Source: Lachnospiraceae bacterium UBA7598
Lineage (GTDB): Bacteria; Bacillota; Clostridia; Lachnospirales; Lachnospiraceae
Length of the DNA: 5,344 nucleotides
Assembly: GCA_002474415.1 (NCBI GenBank)
Contig: DLQV01000261.1
Span: 1-5,344 of the forward strand
Direction: 5' to 3'
Made by a program: the position numbers and the translations under genes. This document shows positions 1-5,344 of this stretch, one piece after another. The notes under the pieces are model-generated. The model worked only from the letters and a program-made list of their open reading frames with translations. It ran no database searches and was not told where the DNA came from. How positions within the stretch are numbered: position 1 is the first letter of the stretch; each line of letters begins with the position of its first letter.

Positions 1-121
1 CACTCTGGATAAACCGTGGAGTACGTCCTACCGCCTGATACGCACGCACTGGGCTGTTTACGCCTCCCGGAAGCCGGAGTTTTGCTCTCATATAAAGTAA
101 TTCTGATGTCTGGTCTGTCAT
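1..121 (-). CDS. hemL: Glutamate-1-semialdehyde 2,1-aminomutase, N-terminal part (cut by window edge)
   Basis: The first 40 residues are visible; the rest lies beyond the left edge. The enzyme is a PLP-dependent aminomutase of the cytoplasm that converts glutamate-1-semialdehyde to 5-aminolevulinate, the substrate of HemB. Recognition rests on [12 protein letters not shown] at residues 17-28 followed by VGRTPRFI, the hallmark N-terminal segment of HemL (family pattern [17 protein letters not shown]). The active-site lysine is outside the window. The ATG at 121 places LPGG near residue 17, as in other HemL proteins, and has a Shine-Dalgarno (AGGGAG) about 9 bases upstream inside the end of hemB. 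A second Met at residue 11 would make the protein unusually short at its N terminus and has no comparable site. Only one base separates the hemB stop from this ATG, so the two are almost certainly co-transcribed and translationally coupled. Confidence 0.93.
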   Translation of the reverse strand, partial: MTDQTSELLYMRAKLRLPGGVNSPVRAYQAVGRTPRFIQS

Positions 122-122
122 G

Positions 123-1094
123 TTATACTTCTCCCTTCTGTATCCATTCTGCTACGTCCAGCGCATGATAGGTAATGATCATGTCTGCACCTGCACGTTT
201 CATTCCAATCAAATTTTCCATCACGATCTTTTTCTCATCGATCCATCCGTTTGCCGCCGCTGCTTTTACCATGGAATATTCCCCGCTCACGTTATATGCA
301 ACGATCGGAATGTTATAATTTCTGCGGATCTCCGTAATGATATCCATATATGCCATTGCCGGTTTTGCAATAATCAGATCTGCTCCCTCTGCAATGTCCT
401 CTTCCACTTCCCGCATGGCCTCACGCCCATTGGCTGGGTCCATCTGATAGGTTTTCCGGTCTCCAAAACCTGGTGCCGAATGTGCCGCATCACGAAACGG
501 CCCATAATATCCGGATGCAAACTTTGCAGAATATGCCATAATCGGGGTATAGGTAAATCCAGCCACATCAAGTGCCTGACGGATTGCCCCTACACGCTTG
601 TCCATCATATCACTCGGTGCAATGATATCTGCCCCTGCACGCGCATAGCTGACCGCCGTCTGTGCCAGAAGCGGCAATGTTTCATCATTTAAAATAATTC
701 CATCTTTAATCAGCCCACAATGTCCATGTGAAGTGTACTCGCAAAGGCATACATCTGCAATCACAAGCAGGTCGGGATAATCTTTCTTGATCTGGCGGAT
801 TGCAGTCTGCACAATGCCATGCTCATCATAAGCTCCGCTTCCCACTTCATCCTTGTGTTCCGGAATTCCAAAGATCAGAATTGCCGGAATCTGCAATGCT
901 TTCACCCGGTCTAACTCTTCGTTCATGCGGTCAACTGAATACTGGCAGATGCCTGGCATGGACTCTACCGGCTGTACAATATTTTCCCCTTCCATAACAA
1001 AAAGCGGGTAGATCAGTTCATCTATCCTCACATGATTTTCCCTGACCATGCTCCGCATAACAGCAGTCTGTCTTAATCTTCTTGTTCGATCCAT
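123..1094 (-). CDS. hemB: Porphobilinogen synthase (delta-aminolevulinic acid dehydratase)
   Basis: This 323-residue protein has the usual length for the family. It condenses two molecules of 5-aminolevulinate to porphobilinogen in the cytoplasm, feeding heme, siroheme and cobalamin. The two Schiff-base lysines are visible: K191 in [15 protein letters not shown] and K244 in [12 protein letters not shown]. The segment [14 protein letters not shown] holds C116, C118 and C126, the three-cysteine CxC...C ligand set of zinc-dependent enzymes, so this should be a Zn-type rather than a Mg-only HemB. PSDMMD at 160-165 is also characteristic. The start at 1094 matches the family N terminus (RTRRLRQT...MR.MVREN) and has AGAGGA upstream. 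It lies 20 bases after the precorrin-2 dehydrogenase gene and one base before hemL, consistent with a single operon. No frameshift or missing key residue is seen. Confidence 0.98.
   Translation of the reverse strand: MDRTRRLRQTAVMRSMVRENHVRIDELIYPLFVMEGENIVQPVESMPGICQYSVDRMNEELDRVKALQIPAILIFGIPEHKDEVGSGAYDEHGIVQTAIRQIKKDYPDLLVIADVCLCEYTSHGHCGLIKDGIILNDETLPLLAQTAVSYARAGADIIAPSDMMDKRVGAIRQALDVAGFTYTPIMAYSAKFASGYYGPFRDAAHSAPGFGDRKTYQMDPANGREAMREVEEDIAEGADLIIAKPAMAYMDIITEIRRNYNIPIVAYNVSGEYSMVKAAAANGWIDEKKIVMENLIGMKRAGADMIITYHALDVAEWIQKGEV
128..137 (-). promoter_or_regulatory. Ribosome binding site of hemL inside the 3' end of hemB
   Basis: On the minus strand this reads AAGGGAGAAG, with the AGGGAG core 9 bases before the ATG at 121. 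It is formed by the codons for the last residues of HemB (KGEV). It decides the hemL start and implies that termination of hemB translation delivers ribosomes to hemL. Confidence 0.8.
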
Positions 1095-1114
1095 TCCTTT
1101 GTTCCTCTTTTCTT

Positions 1115-1744
1115 TTACATTTGCGTATGATTGACCTGCGAGAGAATCCGTTCCAGTTCCTCCGGTACAAGCGACGTTTTTTCCTCCGCCAGCAATTTTG
1201 TAAGAACGTTCCGGTATACCTGTCTGCGCAGTTTTTCTGTCTCTGTCCGGTTTTTTACCACTGGACGGATGCTACCCATATAACAATTAATCTGTCCCAG
1301 TTCTTCTGTCAGAATATCTTTCAGAGCTTCTTTTAAATACTGTGTGAGCACCGGACTTTTTCCAGCACTGGAAAAAGCTCCAACCAGATCCTGTTGTTTC
1401 AGATAGGACGGAAAAATAAAACTGCAGTCCTCCTGTTGATCCACAGCATTGACTGGAATATGCTTTTTTTGTGCAATCTGTGCAATCCTGTGGTTCTCCG
1501 CTGCATCATCGGTAGCTGCCACAACCAGAACACACCCTTCCAGATCTGTCGGATCAAATGTGCGCTCTCTTATGTATTCATTTCCTGCAAGCTGCCGAAT
1601 CTGTGGATCAATCTGTGGTGCCACCACCATGACCTGTGCCCCAAAGTCCAGAAGCACCCGGACTTTCCGCAATGCCACAGCGCCTCCACCTACCACTAAA
1701 CATTTCTTTTTTTCGATATCTATAAACATTGGAAAATAAGCCAT
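1115..1744 (-). CDS. Precorrin-2 dehydrogenase / sirohydrochlorin ferrochelatase (siroheme synthase N-domain type)
   Basis: A 209-residue protein matching the CysG N-terminal half or Met8p family, standing alone without the uroporphyrinogen methyltransferase domain. It oxidises precorrin-2 to sirohydrochlorin using NAD+, and family members often also insert iron to make siroheme. Seen: a Rossmann dinucleotide-binding loop [13 protein letters not shown] at 17-29; VVAATDD at 74-80; [16 protein letters not shown], in which D102 corresponds by position to the catalytic Asp of CysG (D104); and the [10 protein letters not shown] loop at 124-133, which contains the serine region of CysG. A helical C-terminal part follows. 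The start [10 protein letters not shown] fits the family; its Shine-Dalgarno (AAGGG, 4 bases away) is modest. It is the first gene of the hem operon in this window. Whether it truly has ferrochelatase activity cannot be judged from sequence, and a cobalt chelatase role is possible. Confidence 0.94.
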   Translation of the reverse strand: MAYFPMFIDIEKKKCLVVGGGAVALRKVRVLLDFGAQVMVVAPQIDPQIRQLAGNEYIRERTFDPTDLEGCVLVVAATDDAAENHRIAQIAQKKHIPVNAVDQQEDCSFIFPSYLKQQDLVGAFSSAGKSPVLTQYLKEALKDILTEELGQINCYMGSIRPVVKNRTETEKLRRQVYRNVLTKLLAEEKTSLVPEELERILSQVNHTQM

Positions 1745-1850
1745 AATACCCTTATCTTATAATTGTTTTGTAATTTTTTCAAGTATATCTGCCCGATAAT
1801 CGCATATCCTACCTGCATAGTATTTAGTATTTTTTGTGGGAGGTCTTTTC
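1745..1850. promoter_or_regulatory. Divergent intergenic region between the hem operon and the CmpB-type gene
   Basis: This 106-base AT-rich stretch must hold start signals for both directions. For the minus-strand hem operon, a -10-like TATACT (plus-strand 1782-1787) sits 17 bases from a poor -35 AGGATA (1805-1810). An alternative TTGAAA (1777-1782) with TAAGAT (1754-1759) would place the transcript start almost on the ATG, which is less likely. For the plus-strand gene no good -35/-10 pair is seen. An imperfect dyad, ATAT-CT-GC / GCATAT (1785-1807) around CGATAATCG, overlaps the candidate hem promoter and could be an operator. All assignments here are weak. Confidence 0.3.
1838..1843 (+). 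promoter_or_regulatory. Ribosome binding site that sets the start of the CmpB-type gene
   Basis: GGGAGG lies 7 bases before the ATG at 1851. An in-frame GTG at 1836 overlaps this site and would have no Shine-Dalgarno of its own, so the ATG is preferred. Confidence 0.8.
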
Positions 1851-2255
1851 ATGAACTGGAAAACATTTTTTATCTGTGGTCTGACCGGATGGTGCATGGA
1901 AATCCTGTTCACATCACTTGGCGGCCTGTTGCGGGGAGATCTGCTGTTAAATGGTCACACCTCCATCTGGATGTTTCCGATCTACGGACTTGCCGCAGTC
2001 ATCGGTCCTCTTTCCATCCGTCTGCGCCACTGGCCGATACTTTTGCGCGGCTGCTTTTATGCCGTCGGCATCATGCTCGTTGAATTCATCAGCGGCAATA
2101 TTTTACGCCTTTTTTCTATCTGTCCCTGGGACTACAGCGGAACCCCTTACAATATCTTTGGCCTTGTCCGCCTCGATTATTTTCCTGTGTGGATGACCGC
2201 CGGACTTATTTTTGAATATATTCTTTCCCAAAAAAAGAAGCACATCCTCTCGTGA
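1851..2255 (+). CDS. Small polytopic membrane protein of the CmpB type (putative ABC-transporter type IV family, PF06541-like)
   Basis: A 134-residue hydrophobic protein with about four predicted membrane segments (roughly residues 5-25, 38-57, 66-88 and 108-126) and a short basic tail (SQKKKHILS). Conserved-looking features are GLTGWCMEILFT at 10-21, GHTSIWMFPIYGLA at 35-48, CPWDYS at 91-96, and NIFGLVRLDYFPVW at 101-114. I recognise this pattern, especially CPWDYS followed by N..GL.RLDY.PVW, as the family annotated CmpB or 'putative ABC transporter permease'. No ATP-binding protein or substrate-binding protein is adjacent, and the true function of the family is not established to my knowledge. 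The ATG at 1851 was chosen for its GGGAGG; a GTG five codons earlier is less likely. It is monocistronic, divergent from the hem operon and convergent with pyrBI, and ends in a hairpin terminator. No signal peptide beyond the first membrane helix is apparent. Confidence 0.85.
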   Translation: MNWKTFFICGLTGWCMEILFTSLGGLLRGDLLLNGHTSIWMFPIYGLAAVIGPLSIRLRHWPILLRGCFYAVGIMLVEFISGNILRLFSICPWDYSGTPYNIFGLVRLDYFPVWMTAGLIFEYILSQKKKHILS

Positions 2256-2270
2256 TGTGCCTCTCTTTTT
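2231..2270. terminator. Bidirectional intrinsic terminator between the CmpB-type gene and pyrI
   Basis: A perfect 7-base-pair stem, GCACATC (2240-2246) with GATGTGC (2254-2260), encloses a 7-base loop. It is followed on the plus strand by CTCTCTTTTT. On the minus strand the same stem is followed by TTCTTTTTTT, so it can stop transcription from both convergent units. Further A/T pairing extends the stem outward. The stop codon of the plus-strand gene (2253-2255) lies at the loop/right-arm junction, so the hairpin overlaps coding sequence. Confidence 0.88.
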
Positions 2271-2276
2271 ATCCAG

Positions 2277-2729
2277 TTAAACCACTTTGATCAGCCGGCG
2301 GTTCGGATTGGTATATTTTTCCTCGCAGTACTTGCAACGATAAACTTCCTTATCCTCATCTGCCAGAATAAAGATCTGGTCCAATTCCTGTTCAATCGAT
2401 GTCACACAGCGCGGATTTTTGCACTTGATGACATTTTTGACCTGCTTCGGAAGCTTCAATTCCTTTTTCTCCACGATCCGGTCACCCTTAATCACGTTTA
2501 CCGTAATATTATGATCAATAAAACCGAGAATATCCAGATCCAGTGCCTCAATCGGACATTCTACTTTGATGATATCCTTCTTGCCCATTTTACTACTTTT
2601 TGCATTTTTTATAATAGCGACGGAACAATCCAGCTTGTCCAGTTTCAGATCATGATAAATTTGAAGACTCATTCCCGCCTGGATATGATCCAGCACAAAG
2701 CCCTCATGAATTCCACTAATATTCAGCAT
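2277..2729 (-). CDS. pyrI: Aspartate carbamoyltransferase regulatory subunit
   Basis: A 150-residue protein, the usual size for PyrI. It holds PyrB trimers together in the dodecameric enzyme and carries the nucleotide effector site. The zinc domain is plain: C103 and C108 in CKNPRC, then C132 and C135 in CKYC, the four ligands that contact the catalytic chain. In the N-terminal allosteric domain, alignment by eye to E. coli PyrI places D14 (VLDHI), K55 (MGKKDIIK), N78, I80 and K88 at the positions of D19, K60, N84, I86 and K94, so the CTP/ATP pocket looks largely kept; the equivalent of Y89 is D83. It begins 2 bases after the pyrB stop, with a GAGGTGG ribosome site encoded by the last codons of pyrB. 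It is the last gene of the unit and is followed by the hairpin at 2231-2270. Confidence 0.97.
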   Translation of the reverse strand: MLNISGIHEGFVLDHIQAGMSLQIYHDLKLDKLDCSVAIIKNAKSSKMGKKDIIKVECPIEALDLDILGFIDHNITVNVIKGDRIVEKKELKLPKQVKNVIKCKNPRCVTSIEQELDQIFILADEDKEVYRCKYCEEKYTNPNRRLIKVV

Positions 2730-2731
2730 CT

Positions 2732-3652
2732 TTACTCCACCTCAATTCCCAGTAATGTCAGGATCAGTGCCATACGGACGTATACACCATTCTGCACCTG
2801 TGTAAAATAAGCTGCACGCGGATCATCGTCCACTTCAACAGAAATTTCATTGACACGAGGCAGCGGATGCAACACGATCATGTCATCCTTTGCAAGTTTC
2901 ATTTTTTCTTTGGTCAGAATATAGAAATCTTTCAGACGGATATAATCTTCTTCGTTGAAGAAACGTTCTCTCTGTACTCTTGTCATATAAAGAACATCCA
3001 GCTGGCTCATGGCATCTTCTAAACGCTCCACTTCCTCAAATTCCACATGATTTGCCTGAAGCACATCCTCGCGGATGTAATCCGGAATCTTTAACTCTTC
3101 CGGGGAAATCAAAATAAATTTCACGTTTTCATAACGGATCAGTGCATTGATCAGGGAATGAACGGTCCGTCCAAATTTCAGATCCCCGCACAGCCCAATC
3201 GTAATATTCCCCAGTCTTCCTTTCAGGGAACGGATGGTCATAAGATCGGTTAATGTCTGGGTTGGATGCTGATGTCCACCATCTCCTGCATTGATTACAG
3301 GGATACGGGACTTCTGAGATGCAACAAGTGCCGCGCCTTCTTTTGGATGCCGCATTGCACAGATATCTGCATAACAGGAAATAACTCGAATCGTATCAGA
3401 AATGCTCTCGCCTTTAGCTGCTGATGAAGAATCAGCACTTGCGAAACCTAAAACAGAACCACCGAGATTTAACATGGCAGCTTCGAAACTTAATCGTGTT
3501 CTTGTGCTCGGTTCATAAAAACAGGTTGCCAGTTTTTTGCCATCACAGGCGTGTGCATATTTCTTTGGATGCTTCTCAATGTCGCTCGCCAGATCCAACA
3601 GCTGATCCAGTTCCTCTACGGAGAAGTCTAAAGGACTCATTAAATGCCGCAT
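2732..3652 (-). CDS. pyrB: Aspartate carbamoyltransferase catalytic subunit
   Basis: A 306-residue cytoplasmic transcarbamoylase, close to the 310 residues of E. coli PyrB. It joins carbamoyl phosphate and L-aspartate to give N-carbamoyl-L-aspartate, the committed step of de novo UMP synthesis. The carbamoyl-phosphate loop [13 protein letters not shown] is at 45-57 (STRTR 49-53). Other active-site elements are AKGES at 79-83 (the mobile-loop lysine K80 from the neighbouring chain), MRHPKEG at 100-106, HPTQTLTDL at 129-137, [12 protein letters not shown] at 156-167, TRVQRERF at 224-231 and LHPLPR at 261-266. All are intact. The ATG at 3652 has a near-perfect AAGGAGG 6 bases away. The adjacent pyrI makes this a PyrB/PyrI class B enzyme, so feedback inhibition by CTP is expected. 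No other pyr genes are in the window. Confidence 0.98.
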   Translation of the reverse strand: MRHLMSPLDFSVEELDQLLDLASDIEKHPKKYAHACDGKKLATCFYEPSTRTRLSFEAAMLNLGGSVLGFASADSSSAAKGESISDTIRVISCYADICAMRHPKEGAALVASQKSRIPVINAGDGGHQHPTQTLTDLMTIRSLKGRLGNITIGLCGDLKFGRTVHSLINALIRYENVKFILISPEELKIPDYIREDVLQANHVEFEEVERLEDAMSQLDVLYMTRVQRERFFNEEDYIRLKDFYILTKEKMKLAKDDMIVLHPLPRVNEISVEVDDDPRAAYFTQVQNGVYVRMALILTLLGIEVE

Positions 3653-3658
3653 TTTTAT

Positions 3659-3665
3659 CCTCCTT
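3659..3665 (-). promoter_or_regulatory. Strong ribosome binding site of pyrB
   Basis: On the minus strand AAGGAGG lies 6 bases before the pyrB ATG. It is the strongest Shine-Dalgarno in the window and supports the chosen start. Confidence 0.85.
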
Positions 3666-3685
3666 CAGCTTAACGCATTTTTACT

Positions 3686-3714
3686 ATCATATAATACTCT
3701 GAAGCTATTTTCAA
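3686..3714 (-). promoter_or_regulatory. Sigma-A-type promoter for pyrBI
   Basis: On the minus strand, -35 TTGAAA (plus-strand 3709-3714) is separated by exactly 17 bases from -10 TATGAT (3686-3691); each box matches 5 of 6 consensus bases. Transcription should begin near 3679, giving an untranslated leader of only about 25-30 bases. That is too short for a PyrR-type or other attenuator with alternative hairpins. It therefore suggests control at initiation or mainly by enzyme allostery, or read-through from the upstream J-protein operon, since no terminator is visible between 3653 and 3738. Confidence 0.75.
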
Positions 3715-3738
3715 GGCTAATATAATAGCTATATAAAA

Positions 3739-4431
3739 TTAACATGGACGACAGCAGAAACACAATGCCTGCGCACACAGCAGACTCATGCAGAAATTGC
3801 TGTAATTTCCATAAGGACGTTCATATTCGCTCCCCATGTTCGTATACCAGGTTCCACCGTATTCAAGATGCTGCTGGAACTGTCGGTATTCCATATTGCT
3901 CGGTTCAAGCTCCACCGCACGGCGGATATGTTCAATCGCTGTCGCATTGTTTCCCACACCTTCATTTGCCACTGCACTGTAATAGTACCACTGTCCGGCC
4001 CTCTCTGAAAACGGGATAGAACTTAACACGTTAAGTGCCTCCGGATAACACTGGTTCTGAATATAATTAAGTGCTGCCTGCAGCTTTGGAGAAGTCGCAC
4101 GGCTCTGGGAACGGTAGGTTCCATTTCCATAGTAATACTGTCCGCTGAATCCGCCAAACGGTCCCTGTCCATAGCTTCCTGTATTTGCTGATCTGCCATC
4201 TGCAGAACCTGCACCGTAACTGTAGCTTCCGGAAGTTCCCTGCTGCTTTTCCTTCATAATCAGATCATAGGCCTGCTGCACCTGTTTGAAACGTTCCTCC
4301 GCCTGATCTTTGTTCGGGTTATTGACATTTGCGTCCGGATGATATTTCCGGCTCAATGTACGGTATGCTTTCTTTATCTCTTCATCCGAAGCGCTGCGGC
4401 TGACACCGAGCACCTGATATGGATCTGTCAT
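3739..4431 (-). CDS. J-domain protein with TPR-like repeats and a cysteine-rich C-terminal tail
   Basis: A 230-residue protein. Residues 4-62 form a J domain ([20 protein letters not shown], then HPD at 31-33), the part that stimulates the ATPase of DnaK/Hsp70. Residues 63-112 are a low-complexity Gly/Ser/Tyr-rich linker. Residues 115-190 are helical and TPR-like ([19 protein letters not shown], then [25 protein letters not shown]), a fold used for protein binding. The last 17 residues contain six cysteines (214, 219, 224, 226, 227, 230) in an otherwise hydrophobic tail. It lacks the CxxCxGxG zinc domain of true DnaJ, so it is a specialised co-chaperone rather than the housekeeping protein. 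The ATG overlaps the stop of the DUF5685 gene by 4 bases (ATGA), with AGAGGAA 6 bases upstream. The client is unknown, but the coupling points to the DUF5685 protein. Confidence 0.92.
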   Translation of the reverse strand: MTDPYQVLGVSRSASDEEIKKAYRTLSRKYHPDANVNNPNKDQAEERFKQVQQAYDLIMKEKQQGTSGSYSYGAGSADGRSANTGSYGQGPFGGFSGQYYYGNGTYRSQSRATSPKLQAALNYIQNQCYPEALNVLSSIPFSERAGQWYYYSAVANEGVGNNATAIEHIRRAVELEPSNMEYRQFQQHLEYGGTWYTNMGSEYERPYGNYSNFCMSLLCAQALCFCCRPC

Positions 4432-5270
4432 GCTTTCTTCCTCTTTTTCTTCTTCAACTGAATGTATTCATACTTGGACCATACACCGGAATACAGAATA
4501 TTCCGCAAAATGTCTGCATGCAACAGAATCGGCAGACGTTCAAAAGACTTCGCACATTCCGAGATCATACTGGTCATCATCAGGCGGCACAAGGTTTCGT
4601 ATTCCTGCTGATCCTCTGTATCCAGATAACGCAGCGGATTGTAACTGTCTTTCTTATCATCCTTGTCCCGGTCCTCGTAAGCATCCATCAGATAGATAAA
4701 TTTGCCCAGGTAAAATCCAAGTGTTTTCAATTCATCATACCACTCGTCCTGCTTCCATGCAAATATTTCTCCGAGCATCTCGCCTGTCAGCCCTGCCACA
4801 AGATCGATATTTGTCTGCTTTTCTGCTTCGTATGCTGCCAGCTTTTCCATATACTGCTCAATGGCCTTTGTCTGCCGTGGGTAATTTCTTTTGATCCGCT
4901 GATAATCTTTCTCAAACATTGAGGCAATGGTTTTTTTCGTATAATTATGGTCATCTTTCCAGTCATCCACCAGATTATAATATGCCAGAAGGACATTCAT
5001 CTGCGCCGCATAACTCTGAATATCGTTTTCCCGCAGCTGCCGTTTTTTCATCGGATGCATCATACAGGTAAACTCACTGGTCTGCGTGTCCGGCTCATAC
5101 AATCCGGTCAGCAGAACGACCAAAAATGTCATATCATAATTCAAAAGTGCCTGTCCTTTTTTGCCACAAAACTCTTTTAATTTCCGGCAAAGCCCACAGT
5201 AATACGACTGATATATTTTTTTATTTTCTTCCGACAGCTGTGCGCCGTTTACATTAATATATCCGAACAT
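4428..5270 (-). CDS. DUF5685 family protein, all-helical, with prenyl-synthase-like Asp motifs
   Basis: A 280-residue protein I recognise as DUF5685 from its start [15 protein letters not shown], then [11 protein letters not shown] and [17 protein letters not shown]. No biochemical function is known to me. Visible features: C25, C28 and C35 near the N terminus; C69xxH72; the acidic motif [11 protein letters not shown] at 97-107; VAGLTGEML at 158-166; and [17 protein letters not shown] at 184-200, followed by [13 protein letters not shown]. The order and spacing of the last three resemble head-to-head isoprenoid synthases (see findings); this is inference. The protein has no signal peptide or clear membrane span and should be cytoplasmic. 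It ends in a strongly basic tail ([10 protein letters not shown]) whose codons also supply the ribosome site of the next gene. The ATG at 5270 has GGAGG 4 bases upstream, 12 bases after the preceding stop, so it is internal to an operon. Confidence 0.85.
   Translation of the reverse strand: MFGYINVNGAQLSEENKKIYQSYYCGLCRKLKEFCGKKGQALLNYDMTFLVVLLTGLYEPDTQTSEFTCMMHPMKKRQLRENDIQSYAAQMNVLLAYYNLVDDWKDDHNYTKKTIASMFEKDYQRIKRNYPRQTKAIEQYMEKLAAYEAEKQTNIDLVAGLTGEMLGEIFAWKQDEWYDELKTLGFYLGKFIYLMDAYEDRDKDDKKDSYNPLRYLDTEDQQEYETLCRLMMTSMISECAKSFERLPILLHADILRNILYSGVWSKYEYIQLKKKKRKKA
4438..4444 (-). promoter_or_regulatory. Ribosome binding site of the J-protein gene within the DUF5685 coding end
   Basis: On the minus strand AGAGGAA sits 6 bases before the ATG at 4431. 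It is made from the Lys/Arg codons of the DUF5685 C-terminal tail and, with the ATGA overlap, indicates translational coupling. Confidence 0.7.
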
Positions 5271-5282
5271 ACTGCCTCCGAT

Positions 5283-5344
5283 TTAGGTTCTGCGAATAAA
5301 TTTTTCCCTGCATTTCGGGCAGGTAATCTCAATCTTTCCATGCG
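5283..5344 (-). CDS. 3' end of an unidentified gene with a CxxC zinc-ribbon-like C terminus
   Basis: An open minus-strand frame enters from the right edge and ends at a TAA 12 bases before the DUF5685 start. The 19 visible codons encode HGKIEITCPKC then REKFIRRT. The CPKC pair between beta-strand-like segments is typical of half a zinc ribbon; the partner cysteines would lie just outside the window. Of the three minus-strand frames here, one is broken at once by a stop. Another stays open but encodes nothing recognisable, and it would run into the DUF5685 ribosome site. The short gap and lack of a promoter suggest it is co-transcribed with the two genes after it. The product cannot be named from this fragment. 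Confidence 0.6.
   Translation of the reverse strand, partial: HGKIEITCPKCREKFIRRT

Noticed and set aside
120..692. Plus-strand open frame of 190 codons opposite hemB
   Set aside because: It is rich in Cys, His and Ile runs typical of antisense translation, has no ribosome site, and lies wholly opposite an intact, well-conserved hemB.
1754..1782. TTGAAA / TAAGAT pair as the hem operon promoter
   Set aside because: Spacing is 17, but transcription would begin within a few bases of the start codon, before the ribosome site, so it is an unlikely main promoter.
1836..1850. GTG start five codons upstream for the CmpB-type gene
   Set aside because: The GTG overlaps the GGGAGG ribosome site that serves the ATG at 1851 and has no site of its own.
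3663..3704. CTTCAG/CTGAAG inverted repeat as an RNA attenuator of pyrBI
   Set aside because: The upstream arm lies between the -35 and -10 boxes and would not be transcribed from the predicted start; six-base arms 30 bases apart can also arise by chance.
3701..3738. Terminator after the J-protein gene
   Set aside because: AT-rich repeats such as ATAGCTAT are present, but no GC-containing stem followed by a U-tract is found, so read-through into pyrBI stays possible.
3786..4214. Short minus-strand frames inside the J-protein gene as alternative genes
   Set aside because: They are out-of-frame shadows with low-complexity composition and no start signals, inside a gene with a clear J domain.
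4419..4922. Plus-strand open frame of 167 codons opposite the DUF5685 gene
   Set aside because: It is an antisense shadow; the minus-strand gene has clear family motifs, a ribosome site and operon spacing.

Overview
The window looks like chromosomal DNA of a low-to-moderate GC member of the Clostridia, most likely Lachnospiraceae. The reasons are strong Shine-Dalgarno sites, the DUF5685 plus J-domain gene pair, a CmpB-type small membrane protein, a PyrB/PyrI aspartate carbamoyltransferase and a siroheme/tetrapyrrole gene cluster. This placement rests on gene content recalled from memory, not on a search. Coding density is very high. No stretch over about 110 bases lacks a gene, and I see no tRNA, rRNA, CRISPR array, insertion sequence or long repeat.

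Layout from left to right. Positions 1-1744 hold a minus-strand tetrapyrrole operon, transcribed right to left: precorrin-2 dehydrogenase/ferrochelatase, then hemB, then hemL (cut by the left edge). Position 1745-1850 is a divergent intergenic region. Position 1851-2255 is a lone plus-strand gene for a four-helix membrane protein of the CmpB type. It converges on the pyrimidine genes at a bidirectional terminator (2231-2270). Positions 2277-3652 are pyrI and pyrB (minus strand, pyrB first), with a near-consensus promoter at 3686-3714. Positions 3739-5344 carry a second minus-strand operon: the end of a gene with a CxxC zinc-ribbon-like tail, then a DUF5685 gene, then a J-domain/TPR protein with a cysteine-rich end.

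How the genes work together. The hem genes cover two parts of tetrapyrrole synthesis: early steps to 5-aminolevulinate and porphobilinogen (HemL, HemB), and the oxidation/iron insertion that makes siroheme (the 209-residue protein). PyrB and PyrI together form an allosterically regulated aspartate carbamoyltransferase, the committed step of UMP synthesis. The DUF5685/J-protein operon is uncharacterised and is the most interesting part. The DUF5685 protein carries, in order, a CxxC and CxxH set, an Asp-rich motif, a VAGxxG helix and a second Asp motif whose arrangement resembles head-to-head prenyl synthases (squalene/phytoene synthase). It is translationally coupled to a co-chaperone-like J-protein.
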